A stretch of 64,000 nt of DNA from Colwellia chukchiensis (lineage in GTDB: Bacteria > Pseudomonadota > Gammaproteobacteria > Enterobacterales > Alteromonadaceae), in contig NZ_NBOC01000005.1 in the NCBI RefSeq assembly GCF_002104455.1, positions 124,001 through 188,000 on the forward strand, given 5' to 3'. This document shows positions 36,229 to 46,645 of this stretch, one piece after another. The translations under genes and the position numbers were made by a program. The notes below the pieces were generated by a model. It searched no databases, was not told the DNA's origin, and saw only the letters and a list, made by a program, of their open reading frames with translations. Numbering within the stretch: the first letter of the stretch is position 1; each line of letters begins with the position of its first letter.

Positions 36229-37337
36229 CGCCACTGATCAAGATTAAAAATTTAGCGGTTGAGTTACAACAGAAAGTGATTTTATCGCAAGTGAACTTAT
36301 CGCTCGCCAAAGGAGAGATTTTAGGCTTAGTTGGTCCTAGTGGTTGTGGCAAGACAACTCTGCTTAATACCTTAGCTGGCTTTATTGACCAAAACGCAGG
36401 AACGATAACCATTAATACTGATGCTAAAGCAATTAATATCAGTGTTGATAATATGCTGCCCGCTGAGCAACGCAATATCGGTATGATCTTTCAAGATTAT
36501 GCCTTGTTTCCGCATCTAAGTGTTAGTGACAACATTCGCTTTGGCTTGAAAAAATTGGCTAAAACTGTGCAAGAAAAACGCTGCCAAGAGCTGCTTAATT
36601 TGCTGGAGTTAGCTGACTTTGCCCACCGTTACCCGCACCAGTTGTCGGGTGGTCAGCAGCAACGCGTTGCCATTGCTCGCGCATTAGCGCCGCAGCCGAG
36701 TCTGCTATTACTCGACGAGCCTTTTTCCAACATTGATGCACGTTTACGTCACGAACTGATGCTAGAAATACGGCAGTTATTGAAACGTTTAAACATGACC
36801 GCCATTTTTGTTACTCACAATAAAGATGAAGTGTTTACTTTTGCCGATAAAATCGCGGTGATGGACAGCGGTAAAGTATTGCAAGTCGGCACGCCGGCTG
36901 AAGTCTGTCAACAACCGAATAGTTGGCAAGTTGCCGATTTTCTGCAATTGGGGAGTTGGTTGCCGGTGGCGTTGCTGAGCAATGGGCCAGCACCGAGTAT
37001 AACCAGTTTGCTTGGCAATCTTGAACAACAACTGATCAATGTTGGCAATGTTTCGCTGCTTGATGACAGCCGTCACTTGCAAGTACTTGTGCAAGCAAAT
37101 GCAATGAGCTTGTCACCGACAACAAGCAACAATGTTATCGTTGAACATATTAGCGTTACCGAGCAAGGTTATCATTATTTACTGCGCAGTATTATCCAAG
37201 ACAGTCCCTTAGCGTTTAGGCAGCTTAGCTTTAACAGTCGAGAGCTGTTTGCGCTTGGCACAGAATTAGCGATCAAGATAACAGCAGAACACTTGCTGTT
37301 ATATCAAGCGGCTAATGAAACTCGCAACGCAGAGTAA
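36225..37337 (+). CDS. Ferric iron ABC transporter, ATPase
   Basis: A 370-residue ABC ATPase of the FbpC type. Walker A is GPSGCGKTT, the Q-loop GMIFQDYALFPHL, the signature LSGGQQQRVAIARAL, Walker B LLLLDEPFSNID and the switch His lies in FVTHNKDEV. A C-terminal TOBE-like domain (about residues 285-365) completes it. The start is a GTG coupled to the permease stop. It energises ferric iron uptake with the two preceding proteins. No clear intrinsic terminator follows, only a weak inverted repeat GCGACAA / TTGTCGC at 37341-37373. Confidence 0.93.
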   Translation: MTPLIKIKNLAVELQQKVILSQVNLSLAKGEILGLVGPSGCGKTTLLNTLAGFIDQNAGTITINTDAKAINISVDNMLPAEQRNIGMIFQDYALFPHLSVSDNIRFGLKKLAKTVQEKRCQELLNLLELADFAHRYPHQLSGGQQQRVAIARALAPQPSLLLLDEPFSNIDARLRHELMLEIRQLLKRLNMTAIFVTHNKDEVFTFADKIAVMDSGKVLQVGTPAEVCQQPNSWQVADFLQLGSWLPVALLSNGPAPSITSLLGNLEQQLINVGNVSLLDDSRHLQVLVQANAMSLSPTTSNNVIVEHISVTEQGYHYLLRSIIQDSPLAFRQLSFNSRELFALGTELAIKITAEHLLLYQAANETRNAE

Positions 37338-37420
37338 AGGGCGACAATCGCTAACCATGGCAGGCTTTGTCGCTTATCTATGACACCCAAACCACTTTAT
37401 ACCCAGAAAATAATAAATTT

Positions 37421-37457
37421 TCCCACGCAATTGGGCCTCAGATCCACAAAAGTCCAC
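37421..37457 (-). promoter_or_regulatory. Inverted GTGG array upstream of the mraZ promoter
   Basis: On the minus strand GTGGA starts at 37457 and 37447 and GTGGGA at 37426, intervals of 10 and 21 bases, so all lie on the same helix face. The motif and phasing mirror the plus-strand MraZ operator about 110 bp downstream. This is a candidate auxiliary MraZ site; function is inferred from pattern only. Confidence 0.4.
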
Positions 37458-37527
37458 AATATCATTAACTTCCCGCAAAGCCTTTATTTTATAGGCGTTC
37501 AGCGCAATCAAATTAGCAAAACTTTGC

Positions 37528-37557
37528 TTGACATAAGTTTGCTTTACTCACTAAACT
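37528..37557 (+). promoter_or_regulatory. Predicted promoter of the dcw cluster
   Basis: A perfect TTGACA -35 (37528-37533) and TAAACT -10 (37552-37557) are separated by 18 bases. Transcription would start near 37564, directly at the MraZ repeats. Confidence 0.6.
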
Positions 37558-37565
37558 GTATCAAT

Positions 37566-37590
37566 GTGGGAAAAAGTGGGAATTAGTGGA
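37566..37590 (+). promoter_or_regulatory. MraZ operator: three 10-bp-phased GTGG(G/A) repeats
   Basis: GTGGG, GTGGG and GTGGA begin at 37566, 37576 and 37586. This fits the known MraZ (DNA-binding autoregulator of the dcw cluster) target of TGGG-N repeats spaced by five bases. The third repeat overlaps a small inverted repeat GGATCTT-CA-AAGATCC (37588-37603) located before the mraZ start. Confidence 0.8.
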
Positions 37591-37622
37591 TCTTCAAAGA
37601 TCCCAAAATAATAAAACGGATT

Positions 37623-38081
37623 ATGTTTAGAGGCACTAGCGCAATTACGCTCGATAGTAAAAATAGAATCACGATACCAACTCGGTATCGCGAGGAGCTA
37701 TTTGCTGATTGCCAAGGAAAAATGGTGTGTACGCTAGATATTCAACACCCGTGTTTATTGTTATACCCACTCCCTGAATGGGAAGAAATAGAGTTAAAGC
37801 TGTGTGGATTATCAAGTATGAACCCACAAGAGCGTATATTACAGCAGGTATTATTAGGGAATGCTTCAGATTGCGACATAGATAAAAGTGGTCGTTTATT
37901 AATTAATGGGCCACTTCGACAACATGCCGGTTTAGAGAAAAACCTGATGTTAGTTGGGCAATTAAAGAAATTTGAGATCTGGAGTGAAAGTGCTTGGCAA
38001 GCACAAATGCAACAAGGAATTGCCCAGATCCAGTCAGGTGAAATAGAGCTGACTGAACGATTACTCGATTTATCTTTATGA
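37623..38081 (+). CDS. mraZ: Transcriptional regulator MraZ
   Basis: A 152-residue protein, the same length as E. coli MraZ. It has two SpoVT-AbrB-like repeats, one starting FRGTSAITLDSKNRITIPTR and the other about residues 80-125 (DCDIDKSGRLLINGPLRQHA) with the conserved D-x-x-G-R signature. MraZ forms ring oligomers that bind the phased GTGGG repeats in its own leader and represses the dcw cluster, opposed by RsmH. It is the first gene of the cluster. The ribosome site before the ATG is weak. Confidence 0.97.
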   Translation: MFRGTSAITLDSKNRITIPTRYREELFADCQGKMVCTLDIQHPCLLLYPLPEWEEIELKLCGLSSMNPQERILQQVLLGNASDCDIDKSGRLLINGPLRQHAGLEKNLMLVGQLKKFEIWSESAWQAQMQQGIAQIQSGEIELTERLLDLSL

Positions 38082-38131
38082 TAAATCGCCACCGACAATA
38101 ATGACAATTAAATGGCGTTGATAAACAACTA

Positions 38132-39073
38132 ATGCAACACGATAATGCACATATTTCTGTTCTGCTGGAAGAGTCGATAGCAGGCCTGGCAATAAAACCA
38201 GACGGTACTTATATCGACTGTACCTTTGGGCGTGGCGGGCATTCGGGGTTGATTTTGCAACACTTGTCAGCTCAGGGGCGCTTGATAGCGATTGATCGTG
38301 ATCCTAGTGCAATTGCCGCGGCAGAAAAGTTTGCCCAAGATGAGCGCTTTATTATTGAGCACCATGGCTTTGCCGAGTTGGCAAAAATTGCTGATAAACA
38401 TCAGCTAAATGAAAAAGTTGACGGTATCTTGTTGGACTTAGGGGTATCTTCGCCGCAACTTGATGAAGCTGAACGCGGCTTTAGCTTTATGAAAGATGGG
38501 CCACTGGATATGCGCATGGATACCACACGTGGGCAAACCGCTGCCGAATGGTTAGCCGTGGCCGACGTTGAAGATATAACTTGGGTTTTGCGTACCTTTG
38601 GCGAAGAAAAGCATGCCTGGCGTATTGCAAATGCCATTGTGGCGGAGCGAGAGCAACAACCGATAACTCGTACCGGACAATTAGCACAATTAATAAAGCA
38701 AACCGCGCCACAAAGAGAAATAAAAAAGCATCCTGCAACACGCAGTTTTCAAGCGATTCGCATGTATATCAATAGTGAGTTAGAGCAAATTGAACAAGCG
38801 CTAGCGGCAGCACTGAAGATACTAGCTACTGGCGGTCGCTTAGTGGTGATTAGCTTTCATTCTTTAGAAGATCGCTTGGTCAAACAGTTTATGAAAAAGC
38901 ATTCGCAGGGCGTCAAAGTGCCGCGCGGCATGCCCATCAGTGAAGCGGAGCTGAATAAAGGTAAAAGCTTAAGTTTGGTGGGTCGTAAGCTCAAACCCAG
39001 TAAAGATGAAGTGGCGGAAAATGTACGTTCGCGTAGCTCAGTGCTTAGGGTGGCACAAAGGCTAGCGCGCTAA
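38132..39073 (+). CDS. rsmH: 16S rRNA (cytosine1402-N4)-methyltransferase RsmH
   Basis: A 313-residue SAM-dependent methyltransferase modifying C1402 of 16S rRNA. The opening [19 protein letters not shown], motif [17 protein letters not shown], the I-D-R-D-P-S-A SAM contact, [20 protein letters not shown] and the final S-R-S-S-V-L-R are all characteristic. It is second in the dcw cluster and 50 bases after mraZ. Confidence 0.97.
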   Translation: MQHDNAHISVLLEESIAGLAIKPDGTYIDCTFGRGGHSGLILQHLSAQGRLIAIDRDPSAIAAAEKFAQDERFIIEHHGFAELAKIADKHQLNEKVDGILLDLGVSSPQLDEAERGFSFMKDGPLDMRMDTTRGQTAAEWLAVADVEDITWVLRTFGEEKHAWRIANAIVAEREQQPITRTGQLAQLIKQTAPQREIKKHPATRSFQAIRMYINSELEQIEQALAAALKILATGGRLVVISFHSLEDRLVKQFMKKHSQGVKVPRGMPISEAELNKGKSLSLVGRKLKPSKDEVAENVRSRSSVLRVAQRLAR

Positions 39074-39088
39074 CGTTGGCGCAACATT

Positions 39089-39403
39089 ATGACAACCAAG
39101 AAAGTGGTTTTAACCCTTGATATCTGGCATGACATCCGACGCCATTTATTGGTGTATGCCATTTTGTGTTTGGTGTTAGTGTCAGCGTTTTCGGTAATTT
39201 ATTTTACCCATTTAAATCGCCAAACCACTAGCACCATAGAGGTGCTATTGAGCGAGCGAGATGCTTTAGAGAATGAATGGTTAAATTTGCTGTTAGAACA
39301 AAATAGTTTAGCTGAGCACAGCAGTATCGAAAGCAATGCTGAAAAGCAGCTTGATATGACTCGGCCTGATGCCAACTCAGAAATTATTATTAAATTGCTA
39401 TAA
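39089..39403 (+). CDS. ftsL: Cell division protein FtsL
   Basis: A 104-residue bitopic division protein. It has a cytoplasmic N-terminus of about 20 residues, one membrane helix (LLVYAILCLVLVSAFSVIYF) and a periplasmic coiled coil (about residues 45-85) with a heptad pattern (IEVLLSERDALENEWLNLLLE). FtsL joins FtsB and FtsQ and activates FtsW/FtsI. Sequence conservation is low as usual; position between rsmH and ftsI secures the name. Confidence 0.94.
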   Translation: MTTKKVVLTLDIWHDIRRHLLVYAILCLVLVSAFSVIYFTHLNRQTTSTIEVLLSERDALENEWLNLLLEQNSLAEHSSIESNAEKQLDMTRPDANSEIIIKLL

Positions 39404-39424
39404 CGAAATAGCACGAGTAGGACC

Positions 39425-41179
39425 ATGAGAAAAACCGCACAATATAAACCAAACACAGTGACATGGCGTTTTTACGTTGTGTTAGGTACTGTTGTGCTCA
39501 TTTATGCTGGCTTGATGGCGCGTACCGCCTATATTCAAGTGTTTGAACCCGATATGCTAAAAAAGCAAGGGGATAATCGCTCGCTGCGCGTCAATACTAA
39601 AACCGTGCAACGTGGCTCAATTGTGGATCGCAACGGTCATGAGCTTGCGATCAGCGTGCCAGTAGAAACTGTCTGGGCAGATCCGAAAATTATATTTGAA
39701 AGCAACGCTTTAGCCATGAAAAAGCATTGGCAAGCGTTGGCAGATGTGCTGGGCCAAGACGTAAAAAAGTTAAAGGTAAGAATCACCAAAAACCCGACTA
39801 AGCGCTTTGTCTATATTGAACGCAAAGTTGCACCCGCCATGGCAAGTTATATTCGTGAGTTAAAAATCCCGGGTATTTATTTACGCAAGGAGTCAAAGCG
39901 CTTTTACCCTGCAGGTGAAATAAGCGCCCATGTGGTTGGCTTTACCAATGTTGATGATAAAGGTATTGAAGGTATAGAGCGGGTTTTTGATCAGTTGCTT
40001 ACCGGTGAGAATGGCGAAAAAAAATACCGTAAAGACGCAAAAGGTAGAAAAATTGAAATATTATCAGTCAAGGCTTCTACGCCCCCGAAAAATATTGAGC
40101 TGAGTATAGATCAACGCATTCAAGCCTTAGCATATCGAGAGCTAAAAGGGGCAGTTAAAGCGTTTAAAGCAACCTCAGGCTCTGCTGTGGTGACCAATGT
40201 TAATACCGGCGAGGTTTTAGCATTAGTTAATAGCCCATCATATAACCCCAATAATCGTGCTGGTGTCGCCGTACACCGCTTTCGTAATCGTGCCATCACA
40301 GATATTTACGAGCCGGCATCAACCATGAAGCCCCTGACTGTGCTGACGGCATTAGAGTTTGGTAGTGCCGAAAAAGACAGTATTATCGACACCTATCCAG
40401 GCTGGATGCGTTTAGGAGGTAGCCGTGTTTCTGATCCGCGTTATTTAGGCAAAATCAGTTTAGCTGAGTTGCTGATCCACTCGTCAAATATGGGCACGAC
40501 AAAATTGGCATTGTCAGTACCGAAAAGCTATTTAATTGACAAATTTTTTGATGCTGGCTTTTCCGAAGAGACAGGGACAGGCTTAATTGGTGAAAGCTCC
40601 GGCATGATGCATGATCGGGCGCGTTGGTCTGATTTTGAACTGGCAACTTTATCTTGGGGGCATGGCGTTGCCATAACTCCCATTCAACTTGCGCGTTTTT
40701 ACAGTATCTTGGGCAATGGCGGTGTTAAAGTCCCCTTAACGATTTTAAAGCAAGATCCACAAACACAGCAAAAACAAGCGTATGAGCGCATATTTTCAGC
40801 GCAGCATAGTCAAAATGTTGTTGAATTGCTTGAGCATGTCGTCAATAAACAGCATACGGTTGCAAAAATTGAAGGCTACCGAATTGGCGGCAAAAGTGGT
40901 ACCGCCATCAAAGCTTTTGCCGGCGGATATGGTAGTGATTATGTCGGGTTATTTGCTGGCGTAGCGCCAATCTCAGATCCAGAAATTGCCGTAGTTGTCG
41001 TCATTGATGACCCAGGTGGCGATTTATATCATGGCGGCGAGGTAGCAGCACCCGTGTTTTCTCGCATTATGAAAGGCACGCTACGGCTACTCAATATTCC
41101 ACCCGATGCGAGTACCCAGATATCAAGCGTACAAGCAACAACAGCTGAATTAACCAATAAGGAGCGTGACCATGTCTGA
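39425..41179 (+). CDS. ftsI: Septal peptidoglycan transpeptidase FtsI (PBP3)
   Basis: A 584-residue class B penicillin-binding protein. The single membrane helix (about residues 18-38) is followed by the pedestal domain (RGSIVDRNGHELAIS) and the transpeptidase domain with its three active-site motifs: S299-T-M-K (EPASTMKPL), S353-S-N (HSSNMGTTK) and K490-S-G-T (GGKSGTAIK). It cross-links septal peptidoglycan with FtsW. The stop overlaps murE by eight bases. Confidence 0.97.
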   Translation: MRKTAQYKPNTVTWRFYVVLGTVVLIYAGLMARTAYIQVFEPDMLKKQGDNRSLRVNTKTVQRGSIVDRNGHELAISVPVETVWADPKIIFESNALAMKKHWQALADVLGQDVKKLKVRITKNPTKRFVYIERKVAPAMASYIRELKIPGIYLRKESKRFYPAGEISAHVVGFTNVDDKGIEGIERVFDQLLTGENGEKKYRKDAKGRKIEILSVKASTPPKNIELSIDQRIQALAYRELKGAVKAFKATSGSAVVTNVNTGEVLALVNSPSYNPNNRAGVAVHRFRNRAITDIYEPASTMKPLTVLTALEFGSAEKDSIIDTYPGWMRLGGSRVSDPRYLGKISLAELLIHSSNMGTTKLALSVPKSYLIDKFFDAGFSEETGTGLIGESSGMMHDRARWSDFELATLSWGHGVAITPIQLARFYSILGNGGVKVPLTILKQDPQTQQKQAYERIFSAQHSQNVVELLEHVVNKQHTVAKIEGYRIGGKSGTAIKAFAGGYGSDYVGLFAGVAPISDPEIAVVVVIDDPGGDLYHGGEVAAPVFSRIMKGTLRLLNIPPDASTQISSVQATTAELTNKERDHV

Positions 41180-42761
41180 TCACGCTTTATACGTTTATAG
41201 CCAACCTGAGAGTTTTGCTGCTATTGAGGCGGCATTGCACTCGGCTGGTATTAAGCTTGCTGGTGAAGACTTAGCGAAAATTCAGCGACACTTTAGTCTA
41301 CAGCCAAATAAAACAGTTGCTTTGGTCAATGATACCCGGGCTATTCATGCTGGTGATGTTTTTTGTGCTGTTATTGGTAGTCTACGCGATGGCCGAGCTT
41401 ATGTTGCGCAAGCTTTAGCGGCCAATTGCGGGCTGATTTTTGAGGAAACAAAAGACGAAAAGCTACATGGACAATTGAATTGGCAGCAAAATAACGCGGG
41501 GCAATCCATAGCGCTAATAAAGAGCTGGCAACTGAATGACAATTTATTCGCACTGGCAAGCGCATTTTATGGTGCGCCAAGTCAACACATCAAGGTTATT
41601 GGTATTACCGGCACTAATGGCAAAACCAGTACTAGTCAAATTATTGCAAGTTTGTTGGATCATTGTCAGCAAAATGCTGCCGTTATTGGTACCAATGGCG
41701 CCGGCAAGCTTGGCCATTTACACAGCATTGAAAACACCACGCCAGGTGCTACAGAGCTACAGCACTTGTTTTGCGGCTTTGCCAAGCAAAACATTAGCCA
41801 TGTTGCGATGGAAGTATCTTCGCATGCGTTAGCGCAAAAGCGCGTTCATGGCACATTATTTTCTACTGCCGTATTTACCAATTTATCCCGTGACCATTTA
41901 GATTACCACCAAACCATGAGTGCCTACGCGCAAGCAAAGAAACAAATATTCAGCGCGCAAGCAACGCAAATGGCCGTGATTAATGGTGATGATCAGCAAG
42001 CACAAAAATGGCTGCAAAGCTGGCCAAAATCTCAACCTGTGGTGGTTTATGGTCGTGGCGAAGACATTGCACATTACTCGCGCTTTGCTCAAGCGTTAGC
42101 AGTGCAGCATCATACTAATGGCGTAAGTTTCCAACTGCATACCGAGCAGGGTCAATGTCATATTCGCAGTGCACTATTGGGGGATTTTAATGTTGAAAAC
42201 TTGCTTGCAGCTATTGCGGTACTAATCGTTGAAGGCTTTACCCTAGCAACCATAGCTCAAGCCATTAAACAGCTCGAGCCAATAATGGGTCGCATGGAAG
42301 CCTTTAATGCACCGAGTAAAACCACGGCGGTAATTGATTACGCCCATACCCCAGAGGCACTTGCCAGCGCTTTAGATGCTTGCCGCCTACATTGTCAGGG
42401 CAAATTATGGTTGGTGTTTGGTTGTGGTGGTGATCGTGATGTTGGTAAGCGCCCGTTAATGGCGCAAGTAGCAGAAGCTAAGGCAGATCAAATTATTATT
42501 ACCAATGACAACCCGCGTAGCGAAAGCCCAGAGGCGATAGCCCGTGACATTATGGCAGGCTTTAGCCATAGCGCGCAGGTTGAAACAATATTAGATAGAC
42601 GTAGCGCAGTGTTAACAGCGCTCACTCATGCGCATGTCGATGATGTGGTGCTATGCGCCGGTAAAGGTCACGAAGACTACATTATCGTTGCCAATGAAAA
42701 ACATCATTATGATGAACGTGCCTTGGTAAATGAGTTTTTTCATGGCGAGGCACAATTATGA
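41172..42761 (+). CDS. murE: UDP-MurNAc-L-Ala-D-Glu:meso-DAP ligase MurE
   Basis: A 529-residue Mur ligase adding the third residue of the stem peptide. The ATP-binding P-loop GITGTNGKTS has Lys151. The D-N-P-R motif (Asp446-Arg449 in TNDNPRSES) specifies meso-diaminopimelate rather than lysine. I chose ATG 41172, with AAGGAG seven bases before it, over an in-frame GTG at 41166. It overlaps ftsI by eight bases and murF by four. Confidence 0.97.
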   Translation: MSDHALYVYSQPESFAAIEAALHSAGIKLAGEDLAKIQRHFSLQPNKTVALVNDTRAIHAGDVFCAVIGSLRDGRAYVAQALAANCGLIFEETKDEKLHGQLNWQQNNAGQSIALIKSWQLNDNLFALASAFYGAPSQHIKVIGITGTNGKTSTSQIIASLLDHCQQNAAVIGTNGAGKLGHLHSIENTTPGATELQHLFCGFAKQNISHVAMEVSSHALAQKRVHGTLFSTAVFTNLSRDHLDYHQTMSAYAQAKKQIFSAQATQMAVINGDDQQAQKWLQSWPKSQPVVVYGRGEDIAHYSRFAQALAVQHHTNGVSFQLHTEQGQCHIRSALLGDFNVENLLAAIAVLIVEGFTLATIAQAIKQLEPIMGRMEAFNAPSKTTAVIDYAHTPEALASALDACRLHCQGKLWLVFGCGGDRDVGKRPLMAQVAEAKADQIIITNDNPRSESPEAIARDIMAGFSHSAQVETILDRRSAVLTALTHAHVDDVVLCAGKGHEDYIIVANEKHHYDERALVNEFFHGEAQL

Positions 42762-44158
42762 TCACATTATCGTTGACCGAACTTGCCAGCGCGATCAACG
42801 GAGAGTTGATCGGTGCAGATAGAAGTGTTCAAGCCATTAGCACCGATAGTCGCTCACTCAGCACTGGCGATGTTTTTTTGGCGCTTAAAGGCCCAAATTT
42901 TGATGGTCATAAGTTTGTCAAACAAGCAAGTGCGCAAGGCTGCAGTGCGGTGATAGTGCAACACGCCAGCGCTGAGCTGGATATTGCACAAATTGTAGTG
43001 GCAGATACGCATCAAGCATTAGGCACTATCGCTGCTTATGTAAAAGCAAAAGTGGCGCCGAAAACTGTCGCTATCACCGGCAGCAGTGGTAAAACCACAG
43101 TAAAAGAAATGGTGGCGGCGATTTTAAAGCGCTTAGGCAAGGTGTTAGCGACCCAAGGTAACTTTAACAACGACATAGGTGTACCGCTAACCTTATTGCG
43201 ACTCGAGGCTGATCACGACTTTGCTGTGGTTGAGCTTGGTGCTAATCATTTAGGTGAGATTGCCTATACCTCTGCGCTAGTAAAGCCAGATGTAGCATTG
43301 ATTAACAACATTGCCGCCGCACACTTAGAAGGCTTTGGTGACTTAGCTGGTGTTGCACGCGCCAAAGGTGAGATTTTTTCCGGCTTGGTTGCTGGTGGTG
43401 TCGCAATATTTGAGCAAAATAGTCGTTGGCTGAGTAAGTGGCAATGGCGTTTGAGTGACAAAGAAATTCGCCGTTTTTCTTGTCAAGACAGTGCCGATTG
43501 TTACAGCCAACAGCAAGTATTAGATGATAATGGCTGCGCAAGCTTTAAGTTGGTAACACCGAAAGGCAGTACTTATATTGAATTAACTGTGCCCGGCCAA
43601 CATAACGTCTGTAATGCGGTTGCCGCAGCCACTATAGCGTTAGAGTTTGGCGCCAGTTTAGCCGACATTCGTTTAGGGTTAGCAGCAATGGCCGGCGCGA
43701 AAGGGCGGTTGAACTTACATCAATTACGCAACAATATTAAAGTGATTGATGATAGCTATAACGCTAATGTGGAGTCGATCAAAGCCGCCACCGACCTATT
43801 GGCAAGCTATCCTGGGCGTCGGATTTTGATCCTTGGTGATATGGGAGAATTAGGCAGTGAAGCGCGCCGCTATCATCAAGAGGTGGGCGAATATGTTAAA
43901 AGTAAAGCTATCGATGATTTACTGACTTTAGGGGTGTTAAGTCAACACACAGCTAATGGCTTTTATGCCGTTACTAGCGATCAGAGCAATCATTTCAATA
44001 GTAAAGAAAAATTAGTTTCACAGTTACAAGACTTACTTCAGGGTGAAGGTCAGCAAGTAACCATTTTAGTGAAAGGTTCACGCAGTGCTCATATGGAAGA
44101 CGTAGTGGCTGATATTATTCAATGGCATAACAGTCTAACACTGCAGGAGCAGATATAA
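42758..44158 (+). CDS. murF: UDP-MurNAc-tripeptide D-Ala-D-Ala ligase MurF
   Basis: A 466-residue Mur ligase completing the pentapeptide. The N-terminal domain recognises the uridine moiety ([19 protein letters not shown]). The ATP loop is [14 protein letters not shown], the central domain contains [18 protein letters not shown], and the C-terminal domain carries [16 protein letters not shown]. It has four-base and one-base overlaps with murE and mraY, which indicates coupled translation. Confidence 0.97.
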   Translation: MITLSLTELASAINGELIGADRSVQAISTDSRSLSTGDVFLALKGPNFDGHKFVKQASAQGCSAVIVQHASAELDIAQIVVADTHQALGTIAAYVKAKVAPKTVAITGSSGKTTVKEMVAAILKRLGKVLATQGNFNNDIGVPLTLLRLEADHDFAVVELGANHLGEIAYTSALVKPDVALINNIAAAHLEGFGDLAGVARAKGEIFSGLVAGGVAIFEQNSRWLSKWQWRLSDKEIRRFSCQDSADCYSQQQVLDDNGCASFKLVTPKGSTYIELTVPGQHNVCNAVAAATIALEFGASLADIRLGLAAMAGAKGRLNLHQLRNNIKVIDDSYNANVESIKAATDLLASYPGRRILILGDMGELGSEARRYHQEVGEYVKSKAIDDLLTLGVLSQHTANGFYAVTSDQSNHFNSKEKLVSQLQDLLQGEGQQVTILVKGSRSAHMEDVVADIIQWHNSLTLQEQI

Positions 44159-45240
44159 TGTTACTTTGGTTAGGTGAGTATCTCACCCAGTTTTATTCAT
44201 TTTTCAACGTTTTTTCCTATTTAACGTTTCGGGCAATTGTTTCAACGCTAACCGCCTTGGCTATTTCGTTATACTTTGGCCCTAAACTGATCCGAGCGTT
44301 ACAAAAAATGCAGATTGGTCAGACGGTTAGAGACGATGGTCCAGAAAGTCACCTGTCAAAATCAGGAACGCCAACCATGGGCGGTATCTTGATATTAGCG
44401 GCCATTGTTGCCAGTGTTCTGCTATGGGCGAACTTAAGTAACAGCTATGTTTGGGTGGTGTTATTTGTTTTGGTTAGCTTTGGTTTGATCGGATTTGTTG
44501 ACGACTATCGTAAAGTCATTCGTAAAGACTCCAATGGCTTAATTGCCCGTTGGAAGTATTTTTGGCAAACCGTGATCGGCTTGGCTACGGCAATTTTTCT
44601 CTATGCTTTTGCACAAAACCCTGCTGAAACCTCGTTGCTCATTCCTTTTGTTAAGAACGTGTTACCTCAGTTGGGCTTACTTTATATTGCCTTAGTTTAT
44701 TTTGTCATTGTCGGTACCAGTAACGCGGTGAATTTAACCGATGGACTCGACGGTTTAGCAATTGTGCCCACTATTATGGTCGCCGGTGCTTTTGCTATTT
44801 TTGCCTATATGACAGGTAATGCTAATTTCTCAGAATATTTGCATATTCCGCACATAGCTCTAGCCAGTGAATTAGTGGTGGTTTGTACCGCTATGGTGGG
44901 CGCAGGGCTGGGTTTTCTCTGGTTTAACACCTACCCAGCGCAGGTTTTTATGGGCGATGTGGGATCACTTGCCTTAGGTGCAGCGCTTGGGGTGATTGCG
45001 GTTTTAGTGCGCCAAGAATTAGTGCTATTTATTATGGGCGGTGTTTTTGTGATGGAAACCATGTCAGTAATATTACAAGTGGGCTCTTATAAACTGCGCG
45101 GTCAGCGTATTTTTAGAATGGCGCCTATCCATCATCATTATGAATTAAAAGGTTGGCCAGAGCCGCGGGTTATCGTGCGCTTTTGGATTATTTCGCTGGT
45201 ATTAGTGTTGGTGGGATTAGCCACCTTAAAGTTAAGGTAA
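44158..45240 (+). CDS. mraY: Phospho-MurNAc-pentapeptide translocase MraY
   Basis: A 360-residue polytopic membrane enzyme (about ten helices) that transfers phospho-MurNAc-pentapeptide to undecaprenyl phosphate, giving lipid I. The catalytic and metal-binding strings are [31 protein letters not shown] and the cytoplasmic [13 protein letters not shown] loop. The start shares one base with the murF stop. Confidence 0.98.
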   Translation: MLLWLGEYLTQFYSFFNVFSYLTFRAIVSTLTALAISLYFGPKLIRALQKMQIGQTVRDDGPESHLSKSGTPTMGGILILAAIVASVLLWANLSNSYVWVVLFVLVSFGLIGFVDDYRKVIRKDSNGLIARWKYFWQTVIGLATAIFLYAFAQNPAETSLLIPFVKNVLPQLGLLYIALVYFVIVGTSNAVNLTDGLDGLAIVPTIMVAGAFAIFAYMTGNANFSEYLHIPHIALASELVVVCTAMVGAGLGFLWFNTYPAQVFMGDVGSLALGAALGVIAVLVRQELVLFIMGGVFVMETMSVILQVGSYKLRGQRIFRMAPIHHHYELKGWPEPRVIVRFWIISLVLVLVGLATLKLR

Positions 45241-45250
45241 AGAGAGCGGC

Positions 45251-46645
45251 GTGAAGACATTACTGTCACAGTCGGTAACGACACAATTAGCCAATAAACG
45301 TATTGTGATCTTAGGCATAGGTATCACAGGCTTGTCGTGTGCGCGCTTTTTACATGGTCATCAACTGCCTTTTGCCGTTAATGACAGCCGTGCTATGCCA
45401 ATTTCTCCGGGTGATTTTAAGCAACAGTTTGCTGATAATCGCTTAGTGTTAGGGCATTGGGATTCGGCACTAATTGCGCAAGCAGAAGTGTTAATTGTCA
45501 GCCCCGGTATTGATTTGGCGACACCAGAAATTAACGATGCTATTTCAGTAGATTGTGATGTTATCGGTGATATTGAACTCTTTTGTCGCTTAAGTGACAC
45601 GCCAATTATTGCCGTCACGGGCTCTAATGGTAAGTCTACTGTGGTCTCGATGCTAAATTATTTAGGTAAAGCCTTAAACTATCAGGTGCAACTTGGTGGC
45701 AATATTGGTTTGCCGGTATTGGATCAAATCGCTCAAGATGCGGTAGATGTGATGATACTAGAACTGTCGAGTTTTCAACTAGAGACCATTCGCAGTATGA
45801 AACCACTGGCTGCAACTGTCTTGAACGTTAGCGATGATCACTTAGATCGACATAAGAGCCTTGCCAATTATAGCGCGATAAAGCAGCGTATTTATAAAAA
45901 TGCAACCTATGCTGTCTATAACCGCCAAGATCAGGCAACGACGCCAACAGCAAACTATCAGGCCAGCCAAATGTTAAGTTTCGGTGCTGATCAGCCAACG
46001 TCGGAAAACTTAGGTTTAGCTGTTATTAATGGTGACTTGCAGCTTATGCACGGAAAACGTGTGCTATGTGCGTTGGCAGACTTACCGCTACAGGGTATTC
46101 ATAATGCCTTGAACTATTTAGCCGTTTTAGCCTTAGGTCACTGTGCGGGCTGGGATATAACGGCGATGTTAAGCGCTTTAAAAAGCTTTAAAGGCTTAGC
46201 GCATCGCTGTGAGCTAATTGCGAGTAATGATGGTATTCGTTGGATCAATGACTCTAAAGCGACAAATGTTGGGGCAACATTAGCGGCAATTCAAGGTTTA
46301 GCACCAAGTTTGCAAGGTAAGCAACTGTTTTTAATTGCTGGTGGCGATGGCAAGGGCGCCGACTTTCAACCATTAGCCCAAGCGATACAAACGCAAGTTG
46401 ATTACTTAATCACCCTAGGAAAAGATGGACAAGCAATAGCTGACTTGCGTTTAGCCAGCCAAGTAGAGTGCACTACCCATGTGAGTTCTTTGGCAGAGGC
46501 AGTAACTTGGGCCAGAAAACGTGCCCAGCCAGGTGATATGGTGTTATTGTCGCCCGCTTGTGCCAGTTTGGATATGTTTGCCAACTATGTTGAGCGAGGC
46601 GTGGTCTTTATTAAATCTGTCTTGTTGCAAAAGGAGCACAGTTAA
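45251..46645 (+). CDS. murD: UDP-MurNAc-L-Ala:D-Glu ligase MurD
   Basis: A 464-residue Mur ligase adding D-glutamate. The N-terminal Rossmann-like domain (IVILGIGITGLSCARFL) binds the UDP substrate. The P-loop is AVTGSNGKSTV, and the conserved FKGLAHRCELI and NDSKATNVGATLAAI segments follow. The start is a GTG with AGAGAG upstream. The stop overlaps the ftsW start by one base. Confidence 0.97.
   Translation: MKTLLSQSVTTQLANKRIVILGIGITGLSCARFLHGHQLPFAVNDSRAMPISPGDFKQQFADNRLVLGHWDSALIAQAEVLIVSPGIDLATPEINDAISVDCDVIGDIELFCRLSDTPIIAVTGSNGKSTVVSMLNYLGKALNYQVQLGGNIGLPVLDQIAQDAVDVMILELSSFQLETIRSMKPLAATVLNVSDDHLDRHKSLANYSAIKQRIYKNATYAVYNRQDQATTPTANYQASQMLSFGADQPTSENLGLAVINGDLQLMHGKRVLCALADLPLQGIHNALNYLAVLALGHCAGWDITAMLSALKSFKGLAHRCELIASNDGIRWINDSKATNVGATLAAIQGLAPSLQGKQLFLIAGGDGKGADFQPLAQAIQTQVDYLITLGKDGQAIADLRLASQVECTTHVSSLAEAVTWARKRAQPGDMVLLSPACASLDMFANYVERGVVFIKSVLLQKEHS

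Noticed and set aside
37380-37586. 68-codon open frame in the mraZ leader
   Set aside because: It runs through the promoter and both GTGG arrays, has no ribosome site and no recognisable protein pattern.
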